64,000 nt of DNA from NCBI GenBank assembly GCA_963662155.1, contig OY759263.1, positions 28,560,023 to 28,624,022 of the forward strand. Reading direction: 5' to 3'. Position 1 is the first letter of the stretch; every line of letters starts with the position of its first letter. The position numbers were made by a program, and so were the translations under genes. Below the pieces are notes generated by a model. The model was not told where the DNA came from. It did no database searches and saw only the letters and a program-made list of their open reading frames with translations. Shown here one piece after another: positions 43,201 to 58,200 of this stretch. The stretch is from Lamellibrachia columna. Lineage: Eukaryota; Annelida; Polychaeta; Sabellida; Siboglinidae.

Positions 43201-46200
43201 CATTGAACATTATGCTGATTCATCAATGTTATGTGATTTGTTTCCAAGCAACAATTTTCGCTTATGCTTTATCAAACCTCATGTATTCATTTTGAAATAT
43301 GAAACAACGAATACGATTGATATTTTCAATACAACTATATATTTTAAAATAGCTGCAAAGCACTCCTTCTGTTTTCTTCGTGTGGTATCAAATATAGAGC
43401 TATATCATTTCTATATTTCCAAAATGACAACTGGAAAGGGATACACATAACTGCATTTGTAAACATTCGGTCGGTGTTACCTGAAGCAGTCGTACTTTCT
43501 ATCTCGAGAGTAGTAGTATCCAATGATGCAGTAGTAGAAGACGTCGCTGAAGTAGTGTCTTCCTCGGTAATTTTCCCTTCTACTACCGTACTTGCTACAG
43601 TTGCTGAATAATCAAAATTGAAAAATAAATTACAAATATCATAGTTATATTATATTTATTTTCTATTTGTTATAATTAATATCAATCGTTCCATATGTAC
43701 AACAAATTAGCAGTTTCGTAGTTTTTTCAATTAGGTAATAAAATATTAATAACGGACGAATAGATAAAACGATTATTTGAGATCAAACTTATACCTTCGC
43801 TAGTTGTTTCGACGAAAGATGTTGTTCCTTCGACTGTTGTTTGTGCAGCTGTTCCAGTGGTCTCTGTCGAAATTATTGTTTCGGTTGACCCCGTGGTAAC
43901 ATCCGCAGCTGTGGTTGTTGCTGAAAAAAAATACTTAAAATAGAGCTAAGCATTTAGTAGATGCCGGAATTAAATTATTTTCTGTAATGACAGTTATATT
44001 GGTAAAGAAGTCTCATTGCCTACCCATCAAAATTACACTTATTTTTTAAACAGAAATGACAGTCATTTACCTTCGCTCGTTGTCTCAACAGATTGCGTCG
44101 TTCCTTCGATTGTACTTGTTTCAACTGACTCTGTAGTCGCTGCCGACGACAAGCTATCCGTCGATTCCGTTGTTTCCACAGGGGCTGTGGTGGATCCTGC
44201 CAGAAGAATATCATGTCAAATGCATTCATTGGTTTGAACGAAGACTTTTTTTAACAACACATTGAACATCCATATATATAAATGGAATAACATTGAACAT
44301 TATGCTGATTCATCAATGTTATGTGATTTGTTTCCAAGCTACAATTTTCGCTTTTGCATTATCAAACCTCATGTATTCATTTTTAAATATGAAACAACGA
44401 ATGCGATTGATATTTTCAGTACACCTTTATATTTTAAAATAGCTGCAAAGCACTCCTTCTGTTTTCTTCGTGTGGTATCAAAGATAGAGCTATATCATTT
44501 CTATATTTCCAAAATGACAACTGGAAAGGGATACACATAACTGCATTTGTAAACATTCGGTCGGTGTTACCTGAAGCAGTCGTACTTTCTATCTCGAGAG
44601 TAGTAGTATCCAATGATGCAGTAGTAGAAGACGTCGCTGAAGTAGTGTCTTCCACGGTAGTTTTCCCTTCTACTACCGTACTTGCTACAGTTGGTGAATA
44701 GTCAAAATTCAACAATAAATTACAAATATCAGAGTTATAATATATTTATTTTCTATTTATTATAATTAATATCAATCGTTCCATATGTTCAACAAATTAG
44801 CAGTTTCGTAGATATTTCAATTGGGTAATAAAATATTAATAACGGACGAATAGATAAAACGATTAGTTGAGATCATTCTTGTACCTTCGCTAGTTGTTTC
44901 GACGAAAGATGTTGTTCCTTCGATTGTTGTTTGTGCAGCTGTTCCAGTGGTCTCTGTCGAAGTTATTGTTTCGGTTGACCCCGTGGTAACATCCGCAGCT
45001 GTGGTTGTTGCTGGAAAAAAAATACATGAAATAGAGCTAAGCATTTAGTAGATGTAGGAATTAAATTATTTTCTGTAATGACAGTTATATTGGTAAACAA
45101 GTCACATTGCCTACCCATCAAAATTACACTTATTGTTTAAACAGAAATGACAGTCATTTACCATCGCTCGTTGTCTCAACAGATTGCGTCGTTCCTTCAA
45201 TTGTACTTGTTTCAACTGACTCTGTTGTCGCTGCCGACGACAAGCTATCCGTCGATTCCGTGGTTTCCACAGGGGCTGTGGTGGATCCTGCCAGAAGAAC
45301 ATCATGTCAAATGCATTCATTGGTTTGAACGAAGACTTTTTTAACAACACATTGAAAATCCATATATATAAATGGAATAACATTGAACATTATGCTGATT
45401 CATCAATGTTATGTGATTTCTTTCCAAGCTACAATTTTCGCTTTTGCATTATCAAACCTCATGTATTCATTTTAAAATATGAAACAACGAATGCGATTGA
45501 TATTTTCAGTACACCTTTATATTTTAAAATAGCTGCAAAGCACTCTTTCCGTTTTCTTCGTGTGGTATCAAAGATAGAGCTATATCATTTCTATATTTCC
45601 AAAATGACAACTGGAAAGGGATACACATAACTGCATTTGTAAACATTCGGTCGGTGTTACCTGAAGCAGTCGTACTTTCTATCTCGAGAATAGTAGTATC
45701 CAATGATGCAGTAGTAGAAGACGTCGCTGAAGTAGTGTCTTCCTCGGTAATTTTCCCTTCTACTACCGTACTTGCTACAGTTGGTGAATAGTCAAAATTC
45801 AATAATAAATTACAAATATCCGAGTTATAATATATTTATTTTCTATTTATTATAATTAATATTAATCGTTCCATATGTTCAACAAATTACCAGTTTCGTA
45901 GATATTTCAATTGGGTAATAAAATATTAGTAACGGGCGAATAGATAAAACGATTAGTTGAGATCATTCTTGTACCTTCGCTAGTTGTTTCGACGAAAGAT
46001 GTTGTTCCTTCGATTGTTGTTTGTGCAGCTATTCCAGTGGTCTCTGTCGAAGTTATTGTTTCGGATGACCCCGTGGTAACATCCGCAGCTGTGGTTGTTG
46101 CTGAAAAAAAATTATTTGAAATAGAACTAAGCATTTAGTAGATGCAGGAATTAAATTATTTTCTGTAATGACATTTATATTGGTAAAGAAGTCTCATTGC

Positions 46201-49200
46201 CTACCCATCAAAATTACACTTATTTTTTAAACAGAAATTACAGTCATTTACCATCGCTCGTTGTCTCAACAGATTGCGTCGTTCCTTCGATTGTACTTGT
46301 CTCAACTGACTCTGTAGTCGCTGCAGACGACAAGGTATCCGTCGATTCCGTTGTTTCCACAGGGGCTGTGGTGGATCCTGCCAGAAGAATATCATGTCAA
46401 ATGCATTCATTGGTTTGAAGGAAGACTTTTTTTAACAACACATTGAACATCCATATATATAAATGGAATAACATTGAACATTATGCTGATTCATCAATGT
46501 TATGTGATTTGTTTCCAAGCTACAATTTTCGCTTTTGCATTATCAAACCTCATGTATTCATTTTAAAATATGAAACAACGAATGCGATTGATATTTTCAG
46601 TACACCTTTATATTTTAAAATAGTTGCAAAGCACTCCTTCTGTTTTCTTCGTGTGGTATCAAAGATAGAGCTATATAATTTCTATATTTCCAAAATGACA
46701 ACTGGAAAGGAATACACATAACTGCATTTGTAAACATTCGGTCGGTGTTACCTGAAGCAGTCGTACTTTCTATCTCGAGAGTAGTAGTATCCAATGATGC
46801 AGTAGTAGAAGACGTCGCTGAAGTAGTGTCTTCCTCGGTAGTTTTCCCTTCTACTACCGTACTTGCTACAGTTGCTGAATAATCAAAATTAAAAAATAAA
46901 TTACAAATATCATAGTTATATTATATTTATTTTCTATTTGTTATAATTAATATCAATCGTTCCATATGTACAACAAATTAGCAGTTTCATAGTTTTTTCA
47001 ATTAGGTAATAAAATATTAATAACGGACGAATAGATAAAACGATTATTTGAGATCAAACTTATACCTTCGCTAGTTGTTTCGACGAAAGATGTTGTTCCT
47101 TCGACTGTTGTTTGTGCAGCTGTTCCAGTGGTCTCTGTCGAAATTATTGTTTCGGTTGATCCCGTGGTAACATCCGCAGCTGTGGTTGTTACTGAAAAAA
47201 AATACTTAAAATAGAGCTAAGCATTTAGTAGATGCCGGAATTAAATTATTTTCTGTAATGACAGTTATATTGGTAAAGAAGTCTCATTGCCTACCCATCA
47301 AAATTACACTTATTTTTTAAACAGAAATTACAGTCATTTACCTTCGCTCGTTGTCTCAACAGATTGCGTCGTTCCTTCGATTGTACTTGTTTCAACTGAC
47401 TCTGTAGTCGCTGCCGACGACAAGCTATCCGTCGATTCCGTTGTTTCCACAGGGGCAGTGGTGGATTCTGCCAGAAGAATATCATGTCAAATGCATTCAT
47501 TGGTTTGAACGAAGACTTTTTTTAACAACACATTGAACATCCATATATATAAATGGAATAACATTGAACATTATGCTGATTCATCAATGTTATGTGATTT
47601 GTTTCCAAGCTACAATTTTCGCTTATGCTTCATCAAACCTCATGTATTCATTTTGAAATATGAAACAACGAATACGATTGATATTTTCAATACAACTTTA
47701 TATTTTAAAATAGCTGCAAAGCACTCCTTCTGTTTTCTTCGTGTGGTATCAAAGATAGAGCTATATCATTTCTATATTTCCAAAATGACTACTGGAAAGG
47801 GATACACATAACTGCATTTGTAAACATTCGGTCGGTGTTACCTGAAGCAGTCGTACTTTCTATCTCGAGAGTAGTAGTATCCAATGATGCAGTAGTAGAA
47901 GACGTCGCTGAAGTAGTGTCTTCCACGGTAGTTTTCCCTTCTACTACCGTACTTGCTACAGTTGGTGAATAGTCAAAATTCAACAATAAATTACAAATAT
48001 CAGAGTTATAATATATTTATTTTCTATTTATTATAATTAATATCAATCGTTCCATATGTTCAACAAATTAGCAGTTTCGTAGATATTTCAATTGGGTAAT
48101 AAAATATTAATAACGGACGAATAGATAAAACGATTAGTTGAGATCATTCTTGTACCTTCGCTAGTTGTTTCGACGAAAGATGTTGTTCCTTCGATTGTTG
48201 TTTGTGCAGCTGTTCCAGTGGTCTCTGTCGAAGTTATTGTTTCGGTTGACCCCGTGGTAACATCCGCAGCTGTGGTTGTTGCTGGAAAAAAAATACATGA
48301 AATAGAGCTAAGCATTTAGTAGATGTAGGAATTAAATTATTTTCTGTAATGACAGTTATATTGGTAAACAAGTCACATTGCCTACCCATCAAAATTACAC
48401 TTATTGTTTAAACAGAAATGACAGTCATTTACCATCGCTCGTTGTCTCAACAGATTGCGTCGTTCCTTCAATTGTACTTGTTTCAACTGACTCTGTTGTC
48501 GCTGCCGACGACAAACTATCCGTCGATTCCGTGGTTTCCACAGGGGCTGTGGTGGATCCTGCGAGAAGAACATCATGTCAAATGCATTCATTGGTTTGAA
48601 CGAAGACTTTTTTAACAACACATTGAAAATCCATATATATAAATGGAATAACATTGAACATTATGCTGATTCATCAATGTTATGTGATTTGTTTCCAAGC
48701 TACAATTTTCGCTTTTGCATTATCAAACCTCATGTATTCATTTTAAAATATGAAACAACGAATGCGATTGATATTTTCAGTACACCTTTATATTTTAAAA
48801 TAGCTGCAAAGCACTCTTTCCGTTTTCTTCGTGTGGTATCAAAGATAGAGCTATATCATTTCTATATTTCCAAAATGACAACTGGAAAGGGATACACATA
48901 ACTGCATTTGTAAACATTCGGTCGGTGTTACCTGAAGCAGTCGTACTTTCTATCTCGAGAATAGTAGTATCCAATGATGCAGTAGTAGAAGACGTCGCTG
49001 AAGTAGTGTCTTCCTCGGTAATTTTCCCTTCTACTACCGTACTTGCTACAGTTGGTGAATAGTCAAAATTCAATAATAAATTACAAATATCCGAGTTATA
49101 ATATATTTATTTTCTATTTATTATAATTAATATTAATCGTTCCATATGTTCAACAAATTACCAGTTTCGTAGATATTTCAATTGGGTAATAAAATATTAG

Positions 49201-52200
49201 TAACGGGCGAATAGATAAAACGATTAGTTGAGATCATTCTTGTACCTTCGCTAGTTGTTTCGACGAAAGATGTTGTTCCTTCGATTGTTGTTTGTGCAGC
49301 TATTCCAGTGGTCTCTGTCGAAGTTATTGTTTCGGATGACCCCGTGGTAACATCCGCAGCTGTGGTTGTTGCTGAAAAAAAATTATTTGAAATAGAACTA
49401 AGCATTTAGTAGATGCAGGAATTAAATTATTTTCTGTAATGACATTTATATTGGTAAAGAAGTCTCATTGCCTACCCATCAAAATTACACTTATTTTTTA
49501 AACAGAAATTACAGTCATTTACCATCGCTCGTTGTCTCAACAGATTGCGTCGTTCCTTCGATTGTACTTGTCTCAACTGACTCTGTAGTCGCTGCAGACG
49601 ACAAGGTATCCGTCGATTCCGTTGTTTCCACAGGGGCTGTGGTGGATCCTGCCAGAAGAATATCATGTCAAATGCATTCATTGGTTTGAAGGAAGACTTT
49701 TTTTAACAACACATTGAACATCCATATATATAAATGGAATAACATTGAACATTATGCTGATTCATCAATGTTATGTGATTTGTTTCCAAGCTACAATTTT
49801 CGCTTTTGCATTATCAAACCTCATGTATTCATTTTAAAATATGAAACAACGAATGCGATTGATATTTTCAGTACACCTTTATATTTTAAAATAGTTGCAA
49901 AGCACTCCTTCTGTTTTCTTCGTGTGGTATCAAAGATAGAGCTATATAATTTCTATATTTCCAAAATGACAACTGGAAAGGAATACACATAACTGCATTT
50001 GTAAACATTCGGTCGGTGTTACCTGAAGCAGTCGTACTTTCTATCTCGAGAGTAGTAGTATCCAATGATGCAGTAGTAGAAGACGTCGCTGAAGTAGTGT
50101 CTTCCTCGGTAGTTTTCCCTTCTACTACCGTACTTGCTACAGTTGCTGAATAATCAAAATTAAAAAATAAATTACAAATATCATAGTTATATTATATTTA
50201 TTTTCTATTTGTTATAATTAATATCAATCGTTCCATATGTACAACAAATTAGCAGTTTCATAGTTTTTTCAATTAGGTAATAAAATATTAATAACGGACG
50301 AATAGATAAAACGATTATTTGAGATCAAACTTATACCTTCGCTAGTTGTTTCGACGAAAGATGTTGTTCCTTCGACTGTTGTTTGTGCAGCTGTTCCAGT
50401 GGTCTCTGTCGAAATTATTGTTTCGGTTGATCCCGTGGTAACATCCGCAGCTGTGGTTGTTACTGAAAAAAAATACTTAAAATAGAGCTAAGCATTTAGT
50501 AGATGCCGGAATTAAATTATTTTCTGTAATGACAGTTATATTGGTAAAGAAGTCTCATTGCCTACCCATCAAAATTACACTTATTTTTTAAACAGAAATT
50601 ACAGTCATTTACCTTCGCTCGTTGTCTCAACAGATTGCGTCGTTCCTTCGATTGTACTTGTTTCAACTGACTCTGTAGTCGCTGCCGACGACAAGCTATC
50701 CGTCGATTCCGTTGTTTCCACAGGGGCAGTGGTGGATTCTGCCAGAAGAATATCATGTCAAATGCATTCATTGGTTTGAACGAAGACTTTTTTTAACAAC
50801 ACATTGAACATCCATATATATAAATGGAATAACATTGAACATTATGCTGATTCATCAATGTTATGTGATTTGTTTCCAAGCTACAATTTTCGCTTATGCT
50901 TCATCAAACCTCATGTATTCATTTTGAAATATGAAACAACGAATACGATTGATATTTTCAATACAACTTTATATTTTAAAATAGCTGCAAAGCACTCCTT
51001 CTGTTTTCTTCGTGTGGTATCAAAGATAGAGCTATATCATTTCTATATTTCCAAAATGACTACTGGAAAGGGATACACATAACTGCATTTGTAAACACTC
51101 GGTCGGTGTTACCTGAAGCAGTCGTACTTTCTATCTCGAGAGTAGTAGTATCCAATGATGCAGTAGTAGAAGACGTCGCTGAAGTAGTGTCTTCCTCGGT
51201 AGTTTTCCCTTCTACTTTCGTACTTGCTACAGTTGGTGAATAGTCAAAATTCAACAATAAATTACAAATATCAGAGTTATAGTATATTTATTTTCTATTT
51301 ATTATAATTAATATCAATCGTTCCATATGTTCAACAAATTAGCAGTTTCGTAGATATTTCAATTGGGTAATAAAATATTAATAACGGACGAATAGATAAA
51401 ACGATTAGTTGAGATCATTCTTGTACCTTCGCTAGTTGTTTCGACGAAAGATGTTGTTCCTTCGATTGTTGTTTGTGCAGCTGTTCCAGTGGTCTCTGTC
51501 GAAGTTATTGTTTCGGTTGACCCCGTGGTAACATCCGCAGCTGTGGTTGTTGCTGGAAAAAAAATACATGAAATAGAGCTAAGCATTTAGTAGATGTAGG
51601 AACTAAATTATTTTCTGTAATGACAGTTATATTGGTAAACAAGTCACATTGCCTACCCATCAAAATTACACTTATTGTTTAAACAGAAATGACAGTCATT
51701 TACCATCGCTCGTTGTCTCAACAGATTGCGTCGTTCCTTCAATTGTACTTGTTTCAACTGACTCTGTTGTCGCTGCCGACGACAAGATATCCGTCGATTC
51801 CGTGGTTTCCACAGGGGCTGTGGTGGATCCTGCCAGAAGAACATCATGTCAAATGCATTCATTGGTTTGAACGAAGACTTTTTTAACAACACATTGAACA
51901 TCCATATATATAAATGGAATAACATTGAACATTATGCTGATTCATCAATGTTATGTGATTTGTTTCCAAGCTACAATTTTCGCTTTTGCATTATCAATCC
52001 TCATGTATTCATTTTAAAATATGAAACAACGAATGCGATTGATATTTTCAGTACACCTTTATATATTAAAATAGCTGCAAAGCACTCCTTCCGTTTTCTT
52101 CGTGTGGTATCAAAGATAGAGCTATATCATTTCTATATTTCCAAAATGACAACTGGAAAGGGATACACATAACTGCATTTGTAAACATTCGGTCGGTGTT

Positions 52201-55200
52201 ACCTGAAGCAGTCGTACTTTCTATCTCGAGAGTAGTAGTATCCAATGGTGCAGTAGTAGAAGACGTGGCTGAAGTAGTGTCTTCCTCGGTAGTTTTCCCT
52301 TCTACTACCGTACTTGCTACAGTTGCTGAATAATCAAAATTAAAAAATAAATTACAAATATCATAGTTATATTATATTTATTTTCTATTTGTTATAATTA
52401 ATATCAATCGTTCCATATGTACAACAAATTAGCAGTTTCGTAGTTTTTTCAATTAGGTAATAAAATATTAATAACGGACGAATAGATAAAACGATTATTT
52501 GAGATCAAACTTATACCTTCGCTAGTTGTTTCGACGAAAGATGTTGTTCCTTCGACTGTTGTTTGTGCAGCTGTTCCAGTGGTCTCTGTCGAAATTATTG
52601 TTTCGGTTGACCCCGTGGTAACATCCGCAGCTGTGGTTGTTGCTGAAAAAAAATACTTAAAATAGAGCAAAGCATTTAGTAGATGCCGGAATTAAATTAT
52701 TTTCTGTAATGACAGTTATATTGGTAAAGAAGTCTCATTGCCTACCCATCAAAATTACACTTATTTTTTAAACAGAAGTGACAGTCATTTACCTTCGCTC
52801 GTTGTCTCAACAGATTGCGTCGTTCCTTCGATTGTACTTGTTTCAACTGACTCTGTAGTCGCTGCCGACGACAAGCTATCCAACGATTCCGTTGTTTCCA
52901 CAGGGGCTGTGGTGGATCCTGCCAGAAGAATATCATGTCAAATGCATTCATTGGTTTGAACGAAGACTTTTTTTAACAACACATTGAACATCCATATATA
53001 TAAATGGAATAACATTGAACATTATGCTGATTCATCAATGTTATGTGATTTGTTTCCAAGCTACAATTTTCGCTTATGCTTTATCAAACCTCATGTATTC
53101 ATTTTGAAATATGAAACAACGAATACGATTGATATTTTCAATACAACTTTATATTTTAAAATAGCTGCAAAGCACTCCTTCTGTTTTCTTCGTGTGGTAT
53201 CAAAGATAGAGCTATATCATTTCTATATTTCCAAAATGACAACTGGAAAGGGATACACATAACTGCATTTGTAAACATTCGGTCGGTGTTACCTGAAGCA
53301 GTCGTACTTTCTATCTCGAGAGTAGTAGTATCCAATGATGCAGTAGTAGAAGACGTCGCTGAAGTAGTGTCTTCCTCGGTAATTTTCCCTTCTACTACCG
53401 TACTTGCTACAGTTGGTGAATTGTCAAAATTCAATAAAAAATTACAAATATCCGAGTTATAATATATTTATTTTCTATTTATTATAATTAATATCAATCG
53501 TTCCATATGTTCAACAAATTAGCAGTTTCGTAGATATTTCAATTGGGTAATAAAATATTAGTAACGGGCGAATAGATAAAACGATTAGTTGAGATCATTC
53601 TTGTACCTTCGCTAGTTGTTTCGACGAAAGATGTTGTTCCTTCGATTGTTGTTTGTGCAGCTATTCCAATGGTCTCTGTCGAAGTTATTGTTTCGGTTGA
53701 CCCCGTGGTAACATCCGCAGCTGTGGTTGTTGCTGGAAAAAAAATACATGAAATAGAGCTAAGCATTTAGTAGATGTAGGAATTAAATTATTTTCTGTAA
53801 TGACAGTTATATTGGTAAACAAGTCACATTGCCTACCCATCAAAATTACACTTATTGTTTAAACAGAAATGACAGTCATTTACCATCGCTCGTTGTCTCA
53901 ACAGATTGCGTCGTTCCTTCAATTGTACTTGTTTCAACTGACTCTGTTGTCGCTGCCGACGACAAGCTATCCGTCGATTCCGTGGTTTCCACAGGGGCTG
54001 TGGTGGATCCTGCCAGAAGAACATCATGTCAAATGCATTCATTGGTTTGAACGAAGACTTTTTTAACAACACATTGAACATCCATATATATAAATGGAAT
54101 AACATTGAACATTATGCTGATTCATCAATGTTATGTGATTTGTTTCCAAGCTACAATTTTCGCTTTTGCATTATCAAACCTCATGTATTCATTTTAAAAT
54201 ATGAAACAACGAATGCGATTGATATTTTCAGTACACCTTTATATTTTAAAATAGCTGCAAAGCACTCCTTCTGTTTTCTTCGTGTGGTATCAAAGATAGA
54301 GCTATATCATTTCTATATTTCCAAAATGACAACTGGAAAGGGATACACATAACTGCATTTGTAAACATTCGGTCGGTGTTACCTGAAGCAGTCGTACTTT
54401 CTATCTCGAGAGTAGTAGTATCCAATGATGCAGTAGTAGAAGACGTCGCTGAAGTAGTGTCTTCCTCGGTAGTTTTCCCTTCTACTACCGTACTTGCTAC
54501 AGTTGCTGAATAATCAAAATTAAAAAATAAATTACAAATATCATAGTTATATTATATTTATTTTCTATTTGTTATAATTAATATCAATCGTTCCATATGT
54601 ACAACAAATTAGCAGTTTCGTAGTTTTTTCAATTAGGTAATAAAATATTAATAACGGACGAATAGATAAAACGATTATTTGAGATCAAACTTATACCTTC
54701 GCTAGTTGTTTCGACGAAAGATGTTGTTCCTTCGACTGTTGTTTGTGCAGCTGTTCCAGTGGTCTCTGTCGAAATTATTGTTTCGGTTGACCCCGTGGTA
54801 ACATCTGCAGCTGTGGTTGTTGCTGAAAAAAAATACTTAAAATAGAGCTAAGCATTTAGTAGATGCCGGAATTAAATTATTTTCTGTAATGACAGTTATA
54901 TTGGTAAAGAAGTCTCATTGCCTACCCATCAAAATTACACTTATTTTTTAAACAGAAATGACAGTCATTTACCTTCGCTCGTTGTCTCAACAGATTGCGT
55001 CGTTCCTTCGATTGTACTTGTTTCAACTGACTCTGTAGTCGCTGCCGACGACAAGCTATCCGTCGATTCCGTTGTTTCCACAGGGGCTGTGGTGGATCCT
55101 GCCAGAAGAATATCATGTCAAATGCATTCATTGGTTTGAACGAAGACTTTTTTAACAACACATTGAACATCCATATATATAAATGGAATAACATTGAACA

Positions 55201-58200
55201 TTATGCTGATTCATCAATGTTATGTGATTTGTTTCCAAGCTACAATTTTCGCTTATGCTTCATCAAACCTCATGTATTCATTTTGAAATATGAAACAACG
55301 AATACGATTGATATTTTCAATACAACTTTATATTTTAAAATAGCTGCAAAGCACTCCTTCTGTTTTCTTCGTGTGGTATCAAAGATAGAGCTATATCATT
55401 TCTATATTTCCAAAATGACAACTGGAAAGGGATACACATAACTGCATTTGTAAACATTCGGTCGGTGTTACCTGAAGCAGTCGTACTTTCTATCTCGAGA
55501 ATAGTAGTATCCAATGATGCAGTAGTAGAAGACGTCGCTGAAGTAGTGTCTTCCTCGATAATTTTCCCTTCTACTACCGTACTTGCTACAGTTGGTGAAT
55601 AGTCAAAATTCAATAATAAATTACAAATATCCGAGTTATAATATATTTATTTTCTATTTATTATAATTAATATCAATCGTTCCATATGTTCAACAAATTA
55701 CCAGTTTCGTAGTTTTTTCAATTAGGTAATAAAATATTAATAACGGACGAATAGATAAAACGATTATTTGAGATCAAACTTATACCTTCGCTAGTTTTTT
55801 CGACGAAAGATGTTGTTCCTTCGACTGTTGTTTGTGCAGCTGTTCCAGTGGTCTCTGTCGAAATTATTGTTTCGGTTGTCCCCGTGGTAACATCCGCAGC
55901 TGTGGTTGTTACTGAAAAAAAATACTTAAAATAGAGCTAAGCATTTAGTAGATGCCGGAATTAAATTATTTTCTGTAATGACAGTTATATTGGTAAAGAA
56001 GTCTCATTGCCTACCCATCAAAATTACACTTATTTTTTAAACAGAAATTACAGTCATTTACCTTCGCTCGTTGTCTCAACAGATTGCGTCGTTCCTTCGA
56101 TTGTATTTGTTTCAACTGACTCTGTAGTCGCTGCCGACGACAAGCTATCCGTCGATTCCGTTGTTTCCACAGGGGCAGTGGTGGATTCTGCCAGAAGAAT
56201 ATCATGTCAAATGCATTCATTGGTTTGAACGAAGACTTTTTTTAACAACACATTGAACATCCATATATATAAATGGAATAACATTGAACATTATGCTGAT
56301 TCATCAATGTTATGTGATTTGTTTCCAAGCTACAATTTTCGCTTATACTTCATCAAACCTCATGTATTCATTTTGAAATATGAAACAACGAATACGATTG
56401 ATATTTTCAATACAACTTTATATTTTAAAATAGCTGCAAAGCACTCCTTCTGTTTTCTTCGTGTGGTATCAAAGATAGAGCTATATCATTTCTATATTTC
56501 CAAAATGACAACTGGAAAGGGATACACATAACTGCATTTGTAAACACTCGGTCGGTGTTACCTGAAGCAGTCGTACTTTCTATCTCGAGAGTAGTAGTAT
56601 CCAATGATGCAGTAGTAGAAGACGTCGCTGAAGTAGTGTCTTCCTCGGTAGTTTTCCCTTCTACTTTCGTACTTGCTACAGTTGGTGAATAGTCAAAATT
56701 CAACAATAAATTACAAATATCAGAGTTATAGTATATTTATTTTCTATTTATTATAATTAATATCAATCGTTCCTTATGTTCAACAAATTAGCAGTTTCGT
56801 AGATATTTCAATTGGGTAATAAAATATTAATAACGGACGAATAGATAAAACGATTAGTTGAGATCATTCTTGTACCTTCGCTAGTTGTTTCGACGAAAGA
56901 TGTTGTTCCTTCGATTGTTGTTTGTGCAGCTGTTCCAGTGGTCTCTGTCGAAGTTATTGTTTCGGTTGACCCCTTGGTAACATCCGCAGCTGTGGTTGTT
57001 GCTGGAAAAAAAATACATGAAATAGAGCTAAGCATTTAGTAGATGTAGGAATTAAATTATTTTCTGTAATGACAGTTATATTGGTAAACAAGTCACATTG
57101 CCTACCCATCAAAATTACACTTATTGTTTAAACAGAAATGACAGTCATTTACCATCGCTCGTTGTCTCAACAGATTGCGTCGTTCCTTCAATTGTACTTG
57201 TTTCAACTGACTCTGTTGTCGCTGCCGACGACAAGCTATCCGTCGATTCCGTGGTTTCCACAGGGGCTGTGGTGGATCCTGCCAGAAGAACATCATGTCA
57301 AATGCATTCATTGGTTTGAACGAAGACTTTTTTAACAACACATTGAACATCCATATATATAAATGGAATAAAATTGAACATTATGCTGATTCATCAATGT
57401 TATGTGATTTGTTTCCAAGCTACAATTTTCGCTTTTGCATTATCAATCCTCATGTATTCATTTTAAAATATGAAACAACGAATGCGATTGATATTTTCAG
57501 TACACCTTTATATTTTAAAATAGCTGCAAAGCACTCCTTCCGTTTTCTTCGTGTGGTATCAAAGATAGAGCTATATCATTTCTATATTTCCAAAATGACA
57601 ACTGGAAAGGGATACACATAACTGCATTTGTAAACATTCGGTCGGTGTTACCTGAAGCAGTCGTACTTTCTATCTCGAGAGTAGTAGTATCCAATGATGC
57701 AGTAGTAGAAGACGTCGCTGAAGTAGTGTCTTCCTCGGTAGTTTTCCCTTCTACTACCGTACTTGCTACAGTTGCTGAATAATCAAAATTAAAAAATAAA
57801 TTACAAATATCATAGTTATATTATATTTATTTTCTATTTGTTATAATTAATATCAATCGTTCCATATGTACAACAAATTAGCAGTTTCGTAGTTTTTCCA
57901 ATTAGGTAATAAAATATTAATTACGGACGAATAGATAAAACGATTATTTGAGATCAAACTTATACCTTCGCTAGTTGTTTCGACGAAAGATGTTGTTCCT
58001 TCGACTGTTGTTTGTGCAGCTGTTCCAGTGGTCTCTGTCGAAATTATTGTTTCGGTTGACCCCGTGGTAACATCCGCAGCTGTGGTTGTTGCTGAAAAAA
58101 AATACTTAAAATAGAGCTAAGCATTTAGTAGATGCCGGAATTAAATTATTTTCTGTAATGACAGTTATATTGGTAAAGAAGTCTCATTGCCTACCCATCA

